A stretch of DNA of 5,921 nucleotides, taken from positions 1 to 5,921 of the forward strand of contig CAJZFM010000142.1 of the NCBI GenBank assembly GCA_915070235.1. Reading direction: 5' to 3'. The stretch comes from an uncultured Capnocytophaga sp. GTDB lineage: Bacteria; Bacteroidota; Bacteroidia; Flavobacteriales; Flavobacteriaceae. The notes below the pieces were generated by a model. That model searched no databases, had not been told where the DNA came from, and was given only the letters and a program-made list of their open reading frames with translations. Positions 1 to 5,921 of this stretch are shown in pieces (position 1 is the first letter of the stretch; every line of letters begins with the position of its first letter). A program made the position numbers and the translations under genes.

Positions 1-362
1 ACCAAATCCTCAATAGAGCAGATGGACATAGTAGAAAGAGTGAAAGGAATACCGAACTTCTGAGCGGCTTTGGCCATATGAATTTCCCCATCAGCCCACA
101 TCATTCCCATAAAGCCTACAGGAGCGGTCATAGCAGGGAATTTCACCTTTTGTCCTAAGAGCGTAGTCTCAAGGGTACGGTTGTCCATATCCACCAAGAT
201 TTTCTGCTTGAACTTGATAGGGTTAAAGTCAGAGACATTCTCGCGGTAAGTGGCTTGTGTCCAAGAGCCTGTATCCACATACTCATAGAACATCTTAGGT
301 ACATTGCGCTTACATACCACACGTAAGTCCTCAATGTTAGTCATTTTTGTTAAATCTCTCAT
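1..362 (-). CDS. lldD: FMN-dependent L-lactate dehydrogenase / alpha-hydroxy-acid oxidising enzyme, N-terminal part
   Basis: This is the first 120 codons of a gene that runs off the left edge of the window. The family oxidises L-lactate, or a related 2-hydroxy acid, to the keto acid using FMN; LldD passes the electrons to the respiratory chain at the inner membrane. I see the N-terminal FYEYVDTGS stretch (residues 25-33), where Tyr28 matches the conserved active-site Tyr of glycolate oxidase and LldD. TAPVG (79-83) is the first FMN-binding loop, followed by DGEIHMAKAA (91-100) and PFTLSTMSICSIE (106-118). The last two read closely like E. coli LldD. The Met at 362 was taken as start; Met7 (base 344) is an equally plausible start because it aligns better with family N-termini. 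The substrate could be another 2-hydroxy acid, since the catalytic His/Arg region lies outside the window. The 171-base gap to the next gene upstream suggests a separate transcription unit. Confidence 0.88.
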   Translation of the reverse strand, partial: MRDLTKMTNIEDLRVVCKRNVPKMFYEYVDTGSWTQATYRENVSDFNPIKFKQKILVDMDNRTLETTLLGQKVKFPAMTAPVGFMGMMWADGEIHMAKAAQKFGIPFTLSTMSICSIEDL

Positions 363-433
363 TCTAAAAATTTTTATATGATTGTATCAGAGACGAATGA
401 ATGCTGAAAAAACAAGGGCTTGCTTTTTCGCTG

Positions 434-441
434 CAAATATA
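434..441 (-). promoter_or_regulatory. Putative Bacteroidota -7 promoter box for the lldD-like gene
   Basis: On the minus strand this reads TATATTTG, an exact match to the Bacteroidota -7 consensus TAnnTTTG. Transcription would start a few bases downstream and give a leader of roughly 65 bases before the ATG at 362. No TTG sits 19-21 bases upstream, so the -33 half is missing or weak. The rest of the 363-533 gap is AT-rich, and I see no convincing terminator or riboswitch in it. Confidence 0.45.
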
Positions 442-533
442 ATAAATTATTTTGATATATGTCATATTTAGTGATTTGTTTTTAGTTTTTATTTTTAGTT
501 TGTTGTAGAGGCATTTCTCTCTTCATGATAAGG

Positions 534-1361
534 TTAATAATCCTTACGATAGGTAGTCTTACGCCTTTGCTTGAGAGGGTCTCTGACTTTAGAACGAAAC
601 ATAGAGCGGAAAATCTGTATAATGACCGGAAGAAGTGACACCGCAAAAAATACACAAACGACTTTCCACCATAGGGATAATTCTTTGGTAAGCACCGCAA
701 AGATAAATCCCGCACATAGCCCCATAGTCATAGTGAGAATGATCCCATAGAGCACCCCATAGGCAAGGTAGTTGCCATAATTCTTCATCGGCCGGTCGGT
801 CAGGTAGCCGTAAATCCCCCAATAAGCGAAAACTGCAATAACGAAAAATATAATCAGTCCTATAATTTTCACTACAATATATACATCTGTAACAATGATC
901 TCATCTGTGGAAGTCTTATAGCGAATGTTATAAGAGGATTCTCCATTTACCTCAGTAGCAAAAGGCAGTGCTCGCTCTAATTCCTGCCCTGACTCTACAG
1001 TAAACGTAACCACAGGCGTACCCATTTCTACATATCTTGTGCGTCCATCTGAATCTCTTTCCTCACTCGTATAGGTATTCTCATATCTTATCACCTGAGC
1101 GGTATAGGGTTTAAAGTCACTATCAGAAGCCAGCTGATAGAGTTCCTTCGCAGTACCTGCCCCTAAAAGCAGCATGAAGGGGGTAAGCCCCACCAATAGG
1201 GAGATAGGCACCCAGATAAAGAAGGCGGTAAAACAACCCGCTTTTGCTTTGTTTTTATCCTGAGCCTTACGGTTGCTTTTTCTGATAATCAGATATGTAA
1301 GTCCTACTGAAATGGCAAAAAACAGGAAGACAATGATTCTATTGATAACTATTTCATCCAT
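534..1361 (-). CDS. Five-helix membrane protein with a DUF3592-like extracytoplasmic domain
   Basis: This 275-residue integral membrane protein has no function I can assign. Predicted membrane segments are about 7-27, 43-68, 160-186, 198-224 and 230-251. The tail is strongly basic (residues 252-275, many Lys and Arg), which suggests a cytoplasmic C-terminus. Between helices 2 and 3, residues 85-158 form a soluble beta-rich domain. Its pattern resembles DUF3592: an opening 'AQVIRYENTY', a central 'GTPVVTFTVESGQ', then 'YNIRYKTSTDEIIV'. In that family this domain is typically flanked by membrane helices, as here. The gene is last in a four-gene minus-strand run and starts 9 bases after the stop of the upstream secreted-protein gene, so co-transcription is likely. 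The DUF3592 assignment comes from the motif pattern alone and is moderately sure; the reading frame itself is convincing. Confidence 0.82.
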   Translation of the reverse strand: MDEIVINRIIVFLFFAISVGLTYLIIRKSNRKAQDKNKAKAGCFTAFFIWVPISLLVGLTPFMLLLGAGTAKELYQLASDSDFKPYTAQVIRYENTYTSEERDSDGRTRYVEMGTPVVTFTVESGQELERALPFATEVNGESSYNIRYKTSTDEIIVTDVYIVVKIIGLIIFFVIAVFAYWGIYGYLTDRPMKNYGNYLAYGVLYGIILTMTMGLCAGFIFAVLTKELSLWWKVVCVFFAVSLLPVIIQIFRSMFRSKVRDPLKQRRKTTYRKDY

Positions 1362-1370
1362 AAGTGATAA

Positions 1371-2387
1371 TTATTGATATATCCTTCTTTTAGAAGGTTT
1401 TTCACATTCAGATACAAAAATGGTTCTAGGCTCCACCTTGAGCTTTTCAAGGTCTGTCTGATAACACTTAGGTTGTACAAAGTCAAACCTATAATACTCA
1501 ATATTATTTAGGGTATCCTTATAGATATTTTTACCTTTATCATACACTAAAAAATCCCGATTAATAGGATTATGATCTACACTACCCTCTTTTATATTCA
1601 TAAAAAACGCCTTGGGCTCTTCCAAGTTGGAGATACTGAGGAAGTCTTTAAGCTCCTTGTCCCCTTGGTCTTCCGACTTCTCCTTAGCAAAAAGCACCTT
1701 TCTCAGCTCTTTCATAGGTATTTTATCAATTTCCTTTTTGAGTTCCCGTATAAGCTGCTTACTTCTCTCTACATCTCCTAAGTTAAAGAAGAGCAAACAC
1801 TCATAGCCCTCTTTGGTTACCAAAGCGCCTGCCCCATCTATCTGGTATTCTGAAAGTTTCTGATAGGAAATAAGAAAGTCATTATTATCCTGTAAGTCAA
1901 TCTGATAGGTATTCTTTAGTTCTCCAAAAAGTTGAGCAAACCCGAATGTTTTCAGATCTGTAATCAGAGAAAAGGAATTCCCCATCTCTTTCCTTGGAAA
2001 AGTATGTATATAGCGAGAAGAAAGACAATTGGGGTTGTCATTGAAAACTGAGTATGTTTTTCCATTCTCAAAGCGGATATAGTTTTTCCCATCTTCAAAA
2101 TTGGCAAAGCGAATGCGCACTTTGTCTTTCCCAATAGAGTCATTTCGCTGTCCATACACGACAAATAGCGGTTCCTTTTTCGGTTTGAAGAGGATGATAC
2201 CGTCCTTTTGAACCTCATAACTCCCTGGTACAGCTGTCATATAGCCCCAAAGGACAAATAATTTGTTAGGCAAGAGCATAATACCCCCTCCACGCCCTCT
2301 GTAATTGCCTGAGATATCTTTTTCTTGGGCATATACAAGGCTTCCTATAAAAGAGAAAGCCAGCAATAAGAGTATTTTTGTTTTCAT
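1371..2387 (-). CDS. Secreted protein of unknown function, paralogue A
   Basis: This is a 338-residue protein of a family I do not recognise. Residues 1-20 form a signal peptide (basic MKTK, hydrophobic core, 'VYA' before Gln21), and there is no lipobox Cys, so it should be released into the periplasm or exported. The N-terminal part (about 34-140) alternates short hydrophobic strands and turns, like a beta-sandwich or lipocalin-like fold. Its core, NDSIGKDKVRIRFANFE (82-98), and the following ENGKTYSVFND...PNC segment are nearly identical in the next gene. The middle (205-250) is highly charged and probably helical. The C-terminus carries KVEPRTIFVSECEKPS (317-332). Cys121 and Cys328 are conserved in the paralogue and could form a disulphide. 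It lies 61 bases after paralogue B and 9 bases before the membrane-protein gene, and I see no promoter box in the 61-base gap. Confidence 0.85.
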   Translation of the reverse strand: MKTKILLLLAFSFIGSLVYAQEKDISGNYRGRGGGIMLLPNKLFVLWGYMTAVPGSYEVQKDGIILFKPKKEPLFVVYGQRNDSIGKDKVRIRFANFEDGKNYIRFENGKTYSVFNDNPNCLSSRYIHTFPRKEMGNSFSLITDLKTFGFAQLFGELKNTYQIDLQDNNDFLISYQKLSEYQIDGAGALVTKEGYECLLFFNLGDVERSKQLIRELKKEIDKIPMKELRKVLFAKEKSEDQGDKELKDFLSISNLEEPKAFFMNIKEGSVDHNPINRDFLVYDKGKNIYKDTLNNIEYYRFDFVQPKCYQTDLEKLKVEPRTIFVSECEKPSKRRIYQ

Positions 2388-2446
2388 GGTATTAGTTTTA
2401 AAATTTCATCTTTCAACTGCTTGTAATTACGATTCCTCTGAAGATT

Positions 2447-2458
2447 GGCTAATTAGCC
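2447..2458. repeat. 12-base perfect palindrome at the end of the paralogue B gene
   Basis: GGCTAATTAGCC is its own reverse complement and includes the TAG stop codon of the gene at 2449-3432. As RNA it could pair only four bases around an AATT loop and is followed by no U tract, so it is not a good terminator. It may be chance or a protein-binding site. The rest of the 61-base gap to the next gene is featureless to my eye. Confidence 0.3.
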
Positions 2459-3432
2459 TTTATTTCTCTTCTTTGGGAAGGTTTCTCACACTCGGAGACA
2501 AAGATGGTTTTAGGCTCCACCTTAAGCTGCTTAGGGTCTGTGATACTTCCCTGTGTCTTGACCTGCAAGTATGATCGATATTTTTTATCTTTGATAGGCT
2601 TTGAAGTGTAGCTACCCCCCACTACTCTATTTTCTTTCTTTGAGACAATCAGTGCCGTAGGAGGCTCTATGTTCTCTGCATAAAGGAAAGAAATAGACTC
2701 TTCATTAATTTTCTCAGGCTCTTCCTTAGGAGTAAAAAACCTTTTGAGATCCTCTTTAGGTACTTCCTTCAATCTTTCCTTAACCATTTTTAGTTCCTCC
2801 TCTGGCCATTTCCCTCTATGAAAAAAAGCTCCCTTTTCCCCTTCTAACTCCATAGGTACAAGCACCATATCTGCTTTCAGATGGTTAAGTTCCTCATAAG
2901 AAATCAAGAAATCATTATACGCTCCCAAGTCAAATTGCAATGTGTTCTTAATCCCCTCTCCCTCAAATAAATATGACACCTCTTCATCATAGTATCCCAT
3001 ATGATGTATAAGGGTAAGCGTACTACCTACTTCCTTTCTGTCAAAGGTATGTATATATTTGTAAGAAAAACAGTTAGGGTGATCATTGAACACACTATAG
3101 GTCTTTCCATTCTCATACTGAATATAGTTCTTCCCTTCTTCAAAATTGGCAAAGCGGATACGCACCTTATCCTTCCCAATAGAATCATTATAATACCCAT
3201 ATACCAAGAATAAGGGTTCCCGCTGAGGCTTTAATAAGTAGACCCCATCGGGTCTTTTTTGGTAATAGCCACGAATAACCGTCATATAAGTCCAAGCGGC
3301 AAATGTATTATTCGGGAAAAGCATAATGCCCGATTCGGGTTGTTTGTAGCTCTCTATTAGTCTTCTATCCTGAGCTAAAAGGTTATTGGCTACAAAAAAG
3401 AAAGTCAGCAATAAAAGTATTTTTGTTTTCAT
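2449..3432 (-). CDS. Secreted protein of unknown function, paralogue B
   Basis: This 327-residue protein is the tandem paralogue of the gene at 1371-2387. Both begin MKTKILLLL, have a signal peptide ending 'LLA' or 'VYA' before Gln21, and align without a gap over residues 1-139. Similarity is strongest at 82-134 and at the C-terminal KVEPKTIFVSECEKPS (303-318). The centre (about 140-300) has diverged in sequence and length and is charged and helix-prone (KMVKERLKEVPKEDLKRFF). Cys121 and Cys314 correspond to the two conserved Cys of paralogue A. The start is fixed by the signal peptide and by a 4-base ATGA overlap with the upstream gene, which suggests translational coupling. The family is unknown to me. 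Envelope location is well supported; any role is open. Confidence 0.85.
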   Translation of the reverse strand: MKTKILLLLTFFFVANNLLAQDRRLIESYKQPESGIMLFPNNTFAAWTYMTVIRGYYQKRPDGVYLLKPQREPLFLVYGYYNDSIGKDKVRIRFANFEEGKNYIQYENGKTYSVFNDHPNCFSYKYIHTFDRKEVGSTLTLIHHMGYYDEEVSYLFEGEGIKNTLQFDLGAYNDFLISYEELNHLKADMVLVPMELEGEKGAFFHRGKWPEEELKMVKERLKEVPKEDLKRFFTPKEEPEKINEESISFLYAENIEPPTALIVSKKENRVVGGSYTSKPIKDKKYRSYLQVKTQGSITDPKQLKVEPKTIFVSECEKPSQRREIKAN

Positions 3433-3917
3433 AAAGGTAAAGGATAACTAAGCAATCGAATATCGGTAATTATAGAAAGGGTAAATCCCTTAAAAAGAGG
3501 TGCTTTCGCCCAAGGAATGGCATAGCCAGCATCTACCCGTAACAAATTAAAGAGAGACAGTCCTACACGTGGAGTAATTGCCTCAGTGGAAAGAGAGACC
3601 CCATAGCCCAGCAACAGGTGATAGAACTCAGCCCCCACCTCAGGGACTACTCTATGAGAATCCCTACCCGCAAAATGAACTCCTGCATAGAAGCCCCCGC
3701 CACAAGCGATACAATCATTGTGAAGCATCAACCCCGCAAAGTATGAACTCTTAGCGTCGGCATAGGTGTAAGCCAGCCTCGGGGTAAGGTCAATCATTCC
3801 CTCAAAACAATCACACGAAGGCGGATACCTCCTTGGCGGAGTAATAGCAAGGCTATCGCTCTGAGCAAACCCCACATAAGAGCAAAGAGTAAAGAAGAGG
3901 AGAAACAAACTTCTCAT
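3429..3917 (-). CDS. Small secreted, outer-membrane beta-barrel-like protein with CxC and CxxC motifs
   Basis: This is a 162-residue protein with a clear signal peptide (MRSLFLLFFTLCSYVGFA, cut before Gln19). The mature part starts with a Pro/Arg-rich linker, then short amphipathic strands rich in Gly, Tyr and Phe, such as GGGFYAGVHFAG (73-84), EVGAEFYHLLLGYGVSLS (93-110) and LFKGFTLSIITDIRLL (141-156). These resemble a small outer-membrane beta-barrel, but at about 144 mature residues it would be minimal. Cys35-x-Cys37 and Cys69-x-x-Cys72 are unusual for a barrel and could form disulphides or bind a metal. I chose the Met at 3917 because the longer frame, open up to 3965, would put 16 extra residues before the signal peptide and would begin upstream of the -7 box at 3954-3961. 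The stop overlaps the next gene's start (ATGA). It is first in the minus-strand run. The family is not recognised. Confidence 0.8.
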   Translation of the reverse strand: MRSLFLLFFTLCSYVGFAQSDSLAITPPRRYPPSCDCFEGMIDLTPRLAYTYADAKSSYFAGLMLHNDCIACGGGFYAGVHFAGRDSHRVVPEVGAEFYHLLLGYGVSLSTEAITPRVGLSLFNLLRVDAGYAIPWAKAPLFKGFTLSIITDIRLLSYPLPL

Positions 3918-3953
3918 AAAATCAGTATTAAAAATACACTTCCTATAACGCGA

Positions 3954-3961
3954 CAAATATA
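3954..3961 (-). promoter_or_regulatory. Putative -7 promoter box for the four-gene envelope operon
   Basis: The minus strand reads TATATTTG, an exact fit to TAnnTTTG and the same octamer found before the lldD-like gene. It lies 36 bases before the ATG at 3917, giving a leader of roughly 30 bases. No TTG is at the ideal distance; the nearest one upstream is only 12 bases away, so the -33 half is weak. Genes from 3917 down to 534 are all on this strand and closely packed, so this is the likely operon promoter. Confidence 0.5.
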
Positions 3962-4001
3962 ACAAATTTTCCTCAAAAAATCAGAATTTCTTACGACTTT
4001 A

Positions 4002-4031
4002 TTGCTATGTTTATTTTTTTGACTACCTTTG
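4002..4031 (+). promoter_or_regulatory. Bacteroidota-type promoter of the toxin-antitoxin (and possibly der) unit
   Basis: A TTG at 4002-4004 is followed after exactly 19 bases by TACCTTTG at 4024-4031. This matches the TTG-N19-TAnnTTTG promoter used by the primary sigma factor of this phylum. Transcription should begin near 4036-4038, leaving a leader of only about ten bases before the antitoxin ATG at 4047. It is divergent from the envelope-operon promoter, with 40 bases between the two -7 to -33 elements. Confidence 0.75.
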
Positions 4032-4041
4032 CAAAAAAATA
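4012..4041. promoter_or_regulatory. Perfect 10-base inverted repeat around the -7 box, candidate autoregulatory operator
   Basis: TATTTTTTTG at 4012-4021 and its exact reverse complement CAAAAAAATA at 4032-4041 flank a 10-base spacer that holds most of the -7 box TACCTTTG. The left arm lies upstream of the expected transcript start, so it would act as DNA rather than as an RNA hairpin. Type II antitoxins commonly repress their own promoter through such symmetric sites; that this one is bound is inference. The arms are mostly A/T runs, which makes chance occurrence more likely. Confidence 0.4.
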
Positions 4042-4046
4042 GACCT

Positions 4047-4268
4047 ATGAATACTGGAACTGCTGTTCAATTAACTAAAGATGTCTCTGAAGATATTCTT
4101 TTGGAATTAGAGACACAAGAGACCCCGCCCTCTTCTGAAAGACTCCCTCAGAGAGTACTTGATTCTATTAAGAAAGGAACCGAGCAAGCCGAGAAAGGTC
4201 TTGTTTTTGATGATGCTATAGTAGATCAAGAAGCTGAAAATATTATCATGCAATGGGAAAGAAAGTAA
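4047..4268 (+). CDS. Type II antitoxin paired with a RelE/ParE-family toxin
   Basis: This 73-residue acidic protein is encoded just before a RelE/ParE-type toxin and overlaps it by 16 bases, the classic antitoxin-toxin arrangement. Its expected job is to bind and neutralise the toxin through the C-terminal half and to repress the shared promoter. The C-terminal part, about residues 37-73, is helix-prone and contains KGLVFDDAIVDQEAE (50-64) and IIMQW (66-70), a pattern I associate with antitoxins of Bacteroidota RelE-like pairs. The N-terminal third has no clear helix-turn-helix or ribbon-helix-helix signature that I can defend. An in-frame TTG at 4029 is not a credible start because it lies inside the -7 box, upstream of the expected transcript start; ATG 4047 is. 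The role rests mainly on position and size. Confidence 0.72.
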   Translation: MNTGTAVQLTKDVSEDILLELETQETPPSSERLPQRVLDSIKKGTEQAEKGLVFDDAIVDQEAENIIMQWERK

Positions 4269-4588
4269 AAGTTACTTGGTCTGCTGTTGCTAAAATACAA
4301 TATTATGATACGTTGATTTTTTGGAACGAACATAACCAATCCAATGAGTATTCCAAAAAAATAAGAGCCAAAAAAATAAGAGCCAAAATAAAAGAAGTCT
4401 CCTCTAAGTTAAGTTCTTTTCCCAAAATAGGAAAAGAAAGACCTGAAGACAGAGAGGTAAGGCAGATTATTGTGTTGTCCCATTTTTCTCTATTCTACAG
4501 AATCTATGAAATCAATGAAGACTTGACTGAAATTGTCATTGTAACATTTTGGGATAACCTAAACGACCCTAACAAATTAAAATTCTAA
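4253..4588 (+). CDS. RelE/ParE-family toxin
   Basis: This 111-residue basic protein belongs to the RelE/ParE fold family. Members either cleave mRNA at the ribosome (RelE) or poison DNA gyrase (ParE), and the sequence alone does not decide between them. I see the N-terminal strand (KVKVTWS, 4-10), a helical stretch (about 11-55), then the family's FPKIGKERP (56-64), VRQIIV (69-74), LFYRIYEI (80-87) and the closing strand [14 protein letters not shown] (96-109). The last elements are typical of Bacteroidota RelE/ParE toxins. Residues 35-44 are a duplicated KKIRA, which makes the protein about five residues longer than it would otherwise be. The gene starts inside the end of the antitoxin gene and ends 2 bases before der. 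It is visibly more AT-rich in its first half than der, which would fit acquisition as a mobile module, though the contrast is uneven. Confidence 0.85.
   Translation: MGKKVKVTWSAVAKIQYYDTLIFWNEHNQSNEYSKKIRAKKIRAKIKEVSSKLSSFPKIGKERPEDREVRQIIVLSHFSLFYRIYEINEDLTEIVIVTFWDNLNDPNKLKF
4353..4388 (+). repeat. In-frame 15-base tandem duplication inside the toxin gene
   Basis: The unit CCAAAAAAATAAGAG occurs twice without mismatch (4353-4367 and 4368-4382) and is followed by a partial third copy, CCAAAA (4383-4388). Because 15 is a multiple of three, it duplicates KKIRA at toxin residues 35-39 and 40-44 and leaves the reading frame intact. The A runs make polymerase slippage the likely origin. Confidence 0.95.
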
Positions 4589-4590
4589 AA

Positions 4591-5895
4591 ATGAGTGCTA
4601 TTGTAGCCATTGTAGGACGCCCTAATGTAGGCAAATCCACTTTTTTCAACCGTCTTGTTCAGCGCCGTGAGGCTATTGTAGATAGCATCAGTGGGGTGAC
4701 CCGCGACCGCCATTATGGAAAAACCGACTGGAACGGACGTGATTTCTCCGTGATTGATACAGGAGGTTATGTAGCAGGAGGCGATGACGTGTTCCAAAAA
4801 GAAATAGATAAGCAGGTGAATCTGGCTATTGAGGAGGCCGATGCCATCATCTTTTTAGTAGATGTAGAAAGCGGCATTATGGGTACCGACGAGGAGATCG
4901 CTCAGCTGCTGCGCCGTAGCAAAAAGCCTACTTTTTTGGCCGTAAACAAGGTGGATAACACCAAGCGAGCCATGGATGCCAATGAGTTCTATGCCTTAGG
5001 GTTTGAGGAGATTTTCCCTATCTCCAGTGTCAATGGTAGTGGCACAGGCGAACTCTTGGATGCCGTAGTCAAAATACTCCCTGAGGAGGAAAAAGTGGAG
5101 GAAGTGACCCTACCTCGCTTTGCCGTAGTGGGACGCCCCAATGCTGGGAAATCGTCCTTTATCAATGCCCTTATCGGGGAGGAGCGCTATATTGTAACCG
5201 ACATAGCGGGCACCACTCGTGATGCTATTGATACCCGTTATAATCGTTTTGGGTTTGAGTTCAACCTCGTGGATACCGCTGGTATTCGCCGCAAAGCGAA
5301 AGTCAAAGAGGATTTGGAGTTCTACTCGGTGATGCGCTCGGTACGTGCCATTGAACACTCCGATGTATGTCTGCTCTTAGTGGATGCTACCCGTGGCTTT
5401 GAGGGGCAAGATGCCAATATCTTTTGGCTGGCACAGCGCAATAAGAAAGGCGTGGTGATTTTGGTCAACAAATGGGATTTGGTAGAGAAAGACACCCATA
5501 CCACCAAGCACTTTGAGGAAGGGATTCGCAAGATTATCGCCCCCTTTACCGATGTGCCTATTATCTTTATCTCTTCCCTTACCAAACAACGTATTTTCAA
5601 GGCGATAGAGAAAGCAGTGGAGGTGTATAACAACCGCAGTCAGCGCATCAAGACCTCTGAGCTTAATGAGTATATGCTCCCGATTATCGAGGCTACCCCT
5701 CCACCTGCTACCAAAGGAAAATATATCAAGATCAAGTATTGTATGCAGCTACCTACCGACCTGCCCCAGTTTGTCTTTTTTGCCAACCTTCCCCAATATA
5801 TCAAGGATCCTTACCGCCGCTTTGTAGAGAACAAGCTCCGTGAGAAATTCAATTTTGAAGGCGTACCTTTGGATATTTTCTTTAGGGAAAAGTAG
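4591..5895 (+). CDS. der: Ribosome-associated GTPase Der (EngA)
   Basis: Der is a tandem-GTPase protein needed for maturation of the large ribosomal subunit in the cytoplasm and is essential in most bacteria studied. The first G domain shows GRPNVGKST (9-17), the switch Thr in GVTRDR (35-40), DTGG (56-59), NKVD (119-122) and SS (145-146). The second shows GRPNAGKSS (181-189), GTTRD (207-211), DTAG (228-231), NKWD (293-296) and SS (328-329). Residues from about 350 to 434 form the C-terminal KH-like domain, which ends in FFREK. The length of 434 residues matches the short form, such as the 436-residue B. subtilis protein, and the gene is intact. The start is fixed by the [15 protein letters not shown] opening. 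It begins 2 bases after the toxin stop, and I found no TAnnTTTG box in the preceding 300 bases, so it may be read from the toxin-antitoxin promoter at least in part. Confidence 0.98.
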   Translation: MSAIVAIVGRPNVGKSTFFNRLVQRREAIVDSISGVTRDRHYGKTDWNGRDFSVIDTGGYVAGGDDVFQKEIDKQVNLAIEEADAIIFLVDVESGIMGTDEEIAQLLRRSKKPTFLAVNKVDNTKRAMDANEFYALGFEEIFPISSVNGSGTGELLDAVVKILPEEEKVEEVTLPRFAVVGRPNAGKSSFINALIGEERYIVTDIAGTTRDAIDTRYNRFGFEFNLVDTAGIRRKAKVKEDLEFYSVMRSVRAIEHSDVCLLLVDATRGFEGQDANIFWLAQRNKKGVVILVNKWDLVEKDTHTTKHFEEGIRKIIAPFTDVPIIFISSLTKQRIFKAIEKAVEVYNNRSQRIKTSELNEYMLPIIEATPPPATKGKYIKIKYCMQLPTDLPQFVFFANLPQYIKDPYRRFVENKLREKFNFEGVPLDIFFREK

Positions 5896-5921
5896 GGAAT
5901 TTTTGAGTTTTTCAGCAAAAT

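Noticed and set aside
501..522. Possible hairpin AGAG-GCATTT-CTCT after the membrane-protein gene as a terminator
   Set aside because: The stem has only four base pairs, and the minus-strand sequence after it is A-rich rather than U-rich, so it does not look like an intrinsic terminator.
2388..2448. Internal promoter between the two secreted paralogues
   Set aside because: No TAnnTTTG box is present on the minus strand in the 61-base gap.
1572..2574. Plus-strand open frames of 64-89 codons opposite the secreted paralogues
   Set aside because: They lie antisense to well-supported genes with signal peptides and a conserved paralogue pair. Their translations show no family features.
3918..3965. 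Longer N-terminus for the small secreted protein, starting at 3965
   Set aside because: The extra 16 residues would precede a well-formed signal peptide, and the start would lie upstream of the -7 promoter box at 3954-3961.
4029..4046. TTG start at 4029 for the antitoxin
   Set aside because: It is part of the TACCTTTG -7 box and lies upstream of the expected transcript start. The ATG at 4047 is the reasonable start.
4545..4560. TAACATTTTG near the end of the toxin gene as a der promoter
   Set aside because: The TA is one base too far from TTTG to match TAnnTTTG, and I see no TTG at the correct spacing. A weak promoter cannot be excluded by eye.
4585..5633. Minus-strand open frames of 70-103 codons opposite der
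   Set aside because: They are shadows of the der coding sequence, which is complete and carries all its GTPase motifs.

Overview
The window looks like chromosomal DNA from a member of the Bacteroidota, most likely a flavobacterium. The evidence is three copies of the phylum's -7 promoter box (TAnnTTTG, one of them with TTG exactly 19 bases upstream), AT-rich intergenic DNA without clear Shine-Dalgarno sequences, and secreted proteins whose signal peptides end in 'AQ'. A Capnocytophaga-like genus is possible, but this is only an impression from gene style and was not tested.

Layout. (1) Bases 1-362, minus strand: the first 120 residues of an FMN-dependent L-lactate dehydrogenase (LldD-like), cut by the window edge, with its own -7 box upstream. 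(2) Bases 534-3917, minus strand: a compact four-gene run. In transcription order it encodes a small secreted, beta-barrel-like protein with CxC and CxxC motifs, then two tandem paralogous secreted proteins of unknown function, then a five-helix membrane protein with a DUF3592-like extracytoplasmic domain. The first two genes overlap by 4 bases (ATGA) and the last two are 9 bases apart, so an operon read from a promoter near 3954-3961 is likely. (3) Bases 3918-4046: a divergent intergenic region with one promoter facing each way. (4) Bases 4047-4588, plus strand: a type II toxin-antitoxin pair with a RelE/ParE-family toxin and a 16-base gene overlap. (5) Bases 4591-5895, plus strand: a complete der (engA) gene for the double-GTPase ribosome assembly factor, starting 2 bases after the toxin stop codon.

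How the genes relate. The four minus-strand envelope genes probably act together at the cell surface or in the periplasm, but none has a function I can name. On the plus strand, an autoregulated toxin-antitoxin promoter seems to read straight into an essential housekeeping GTPase, and I see no separate der promoter. The points most worth following up are that arrangement, a 10-base perfect inverted repeat centred on the toxin-antitoxin -7 box, and an in-frame 15-base tandem duplication inside the toxin gene. I found no rRNA, tRNA, CRISPR array or insertion sequence.
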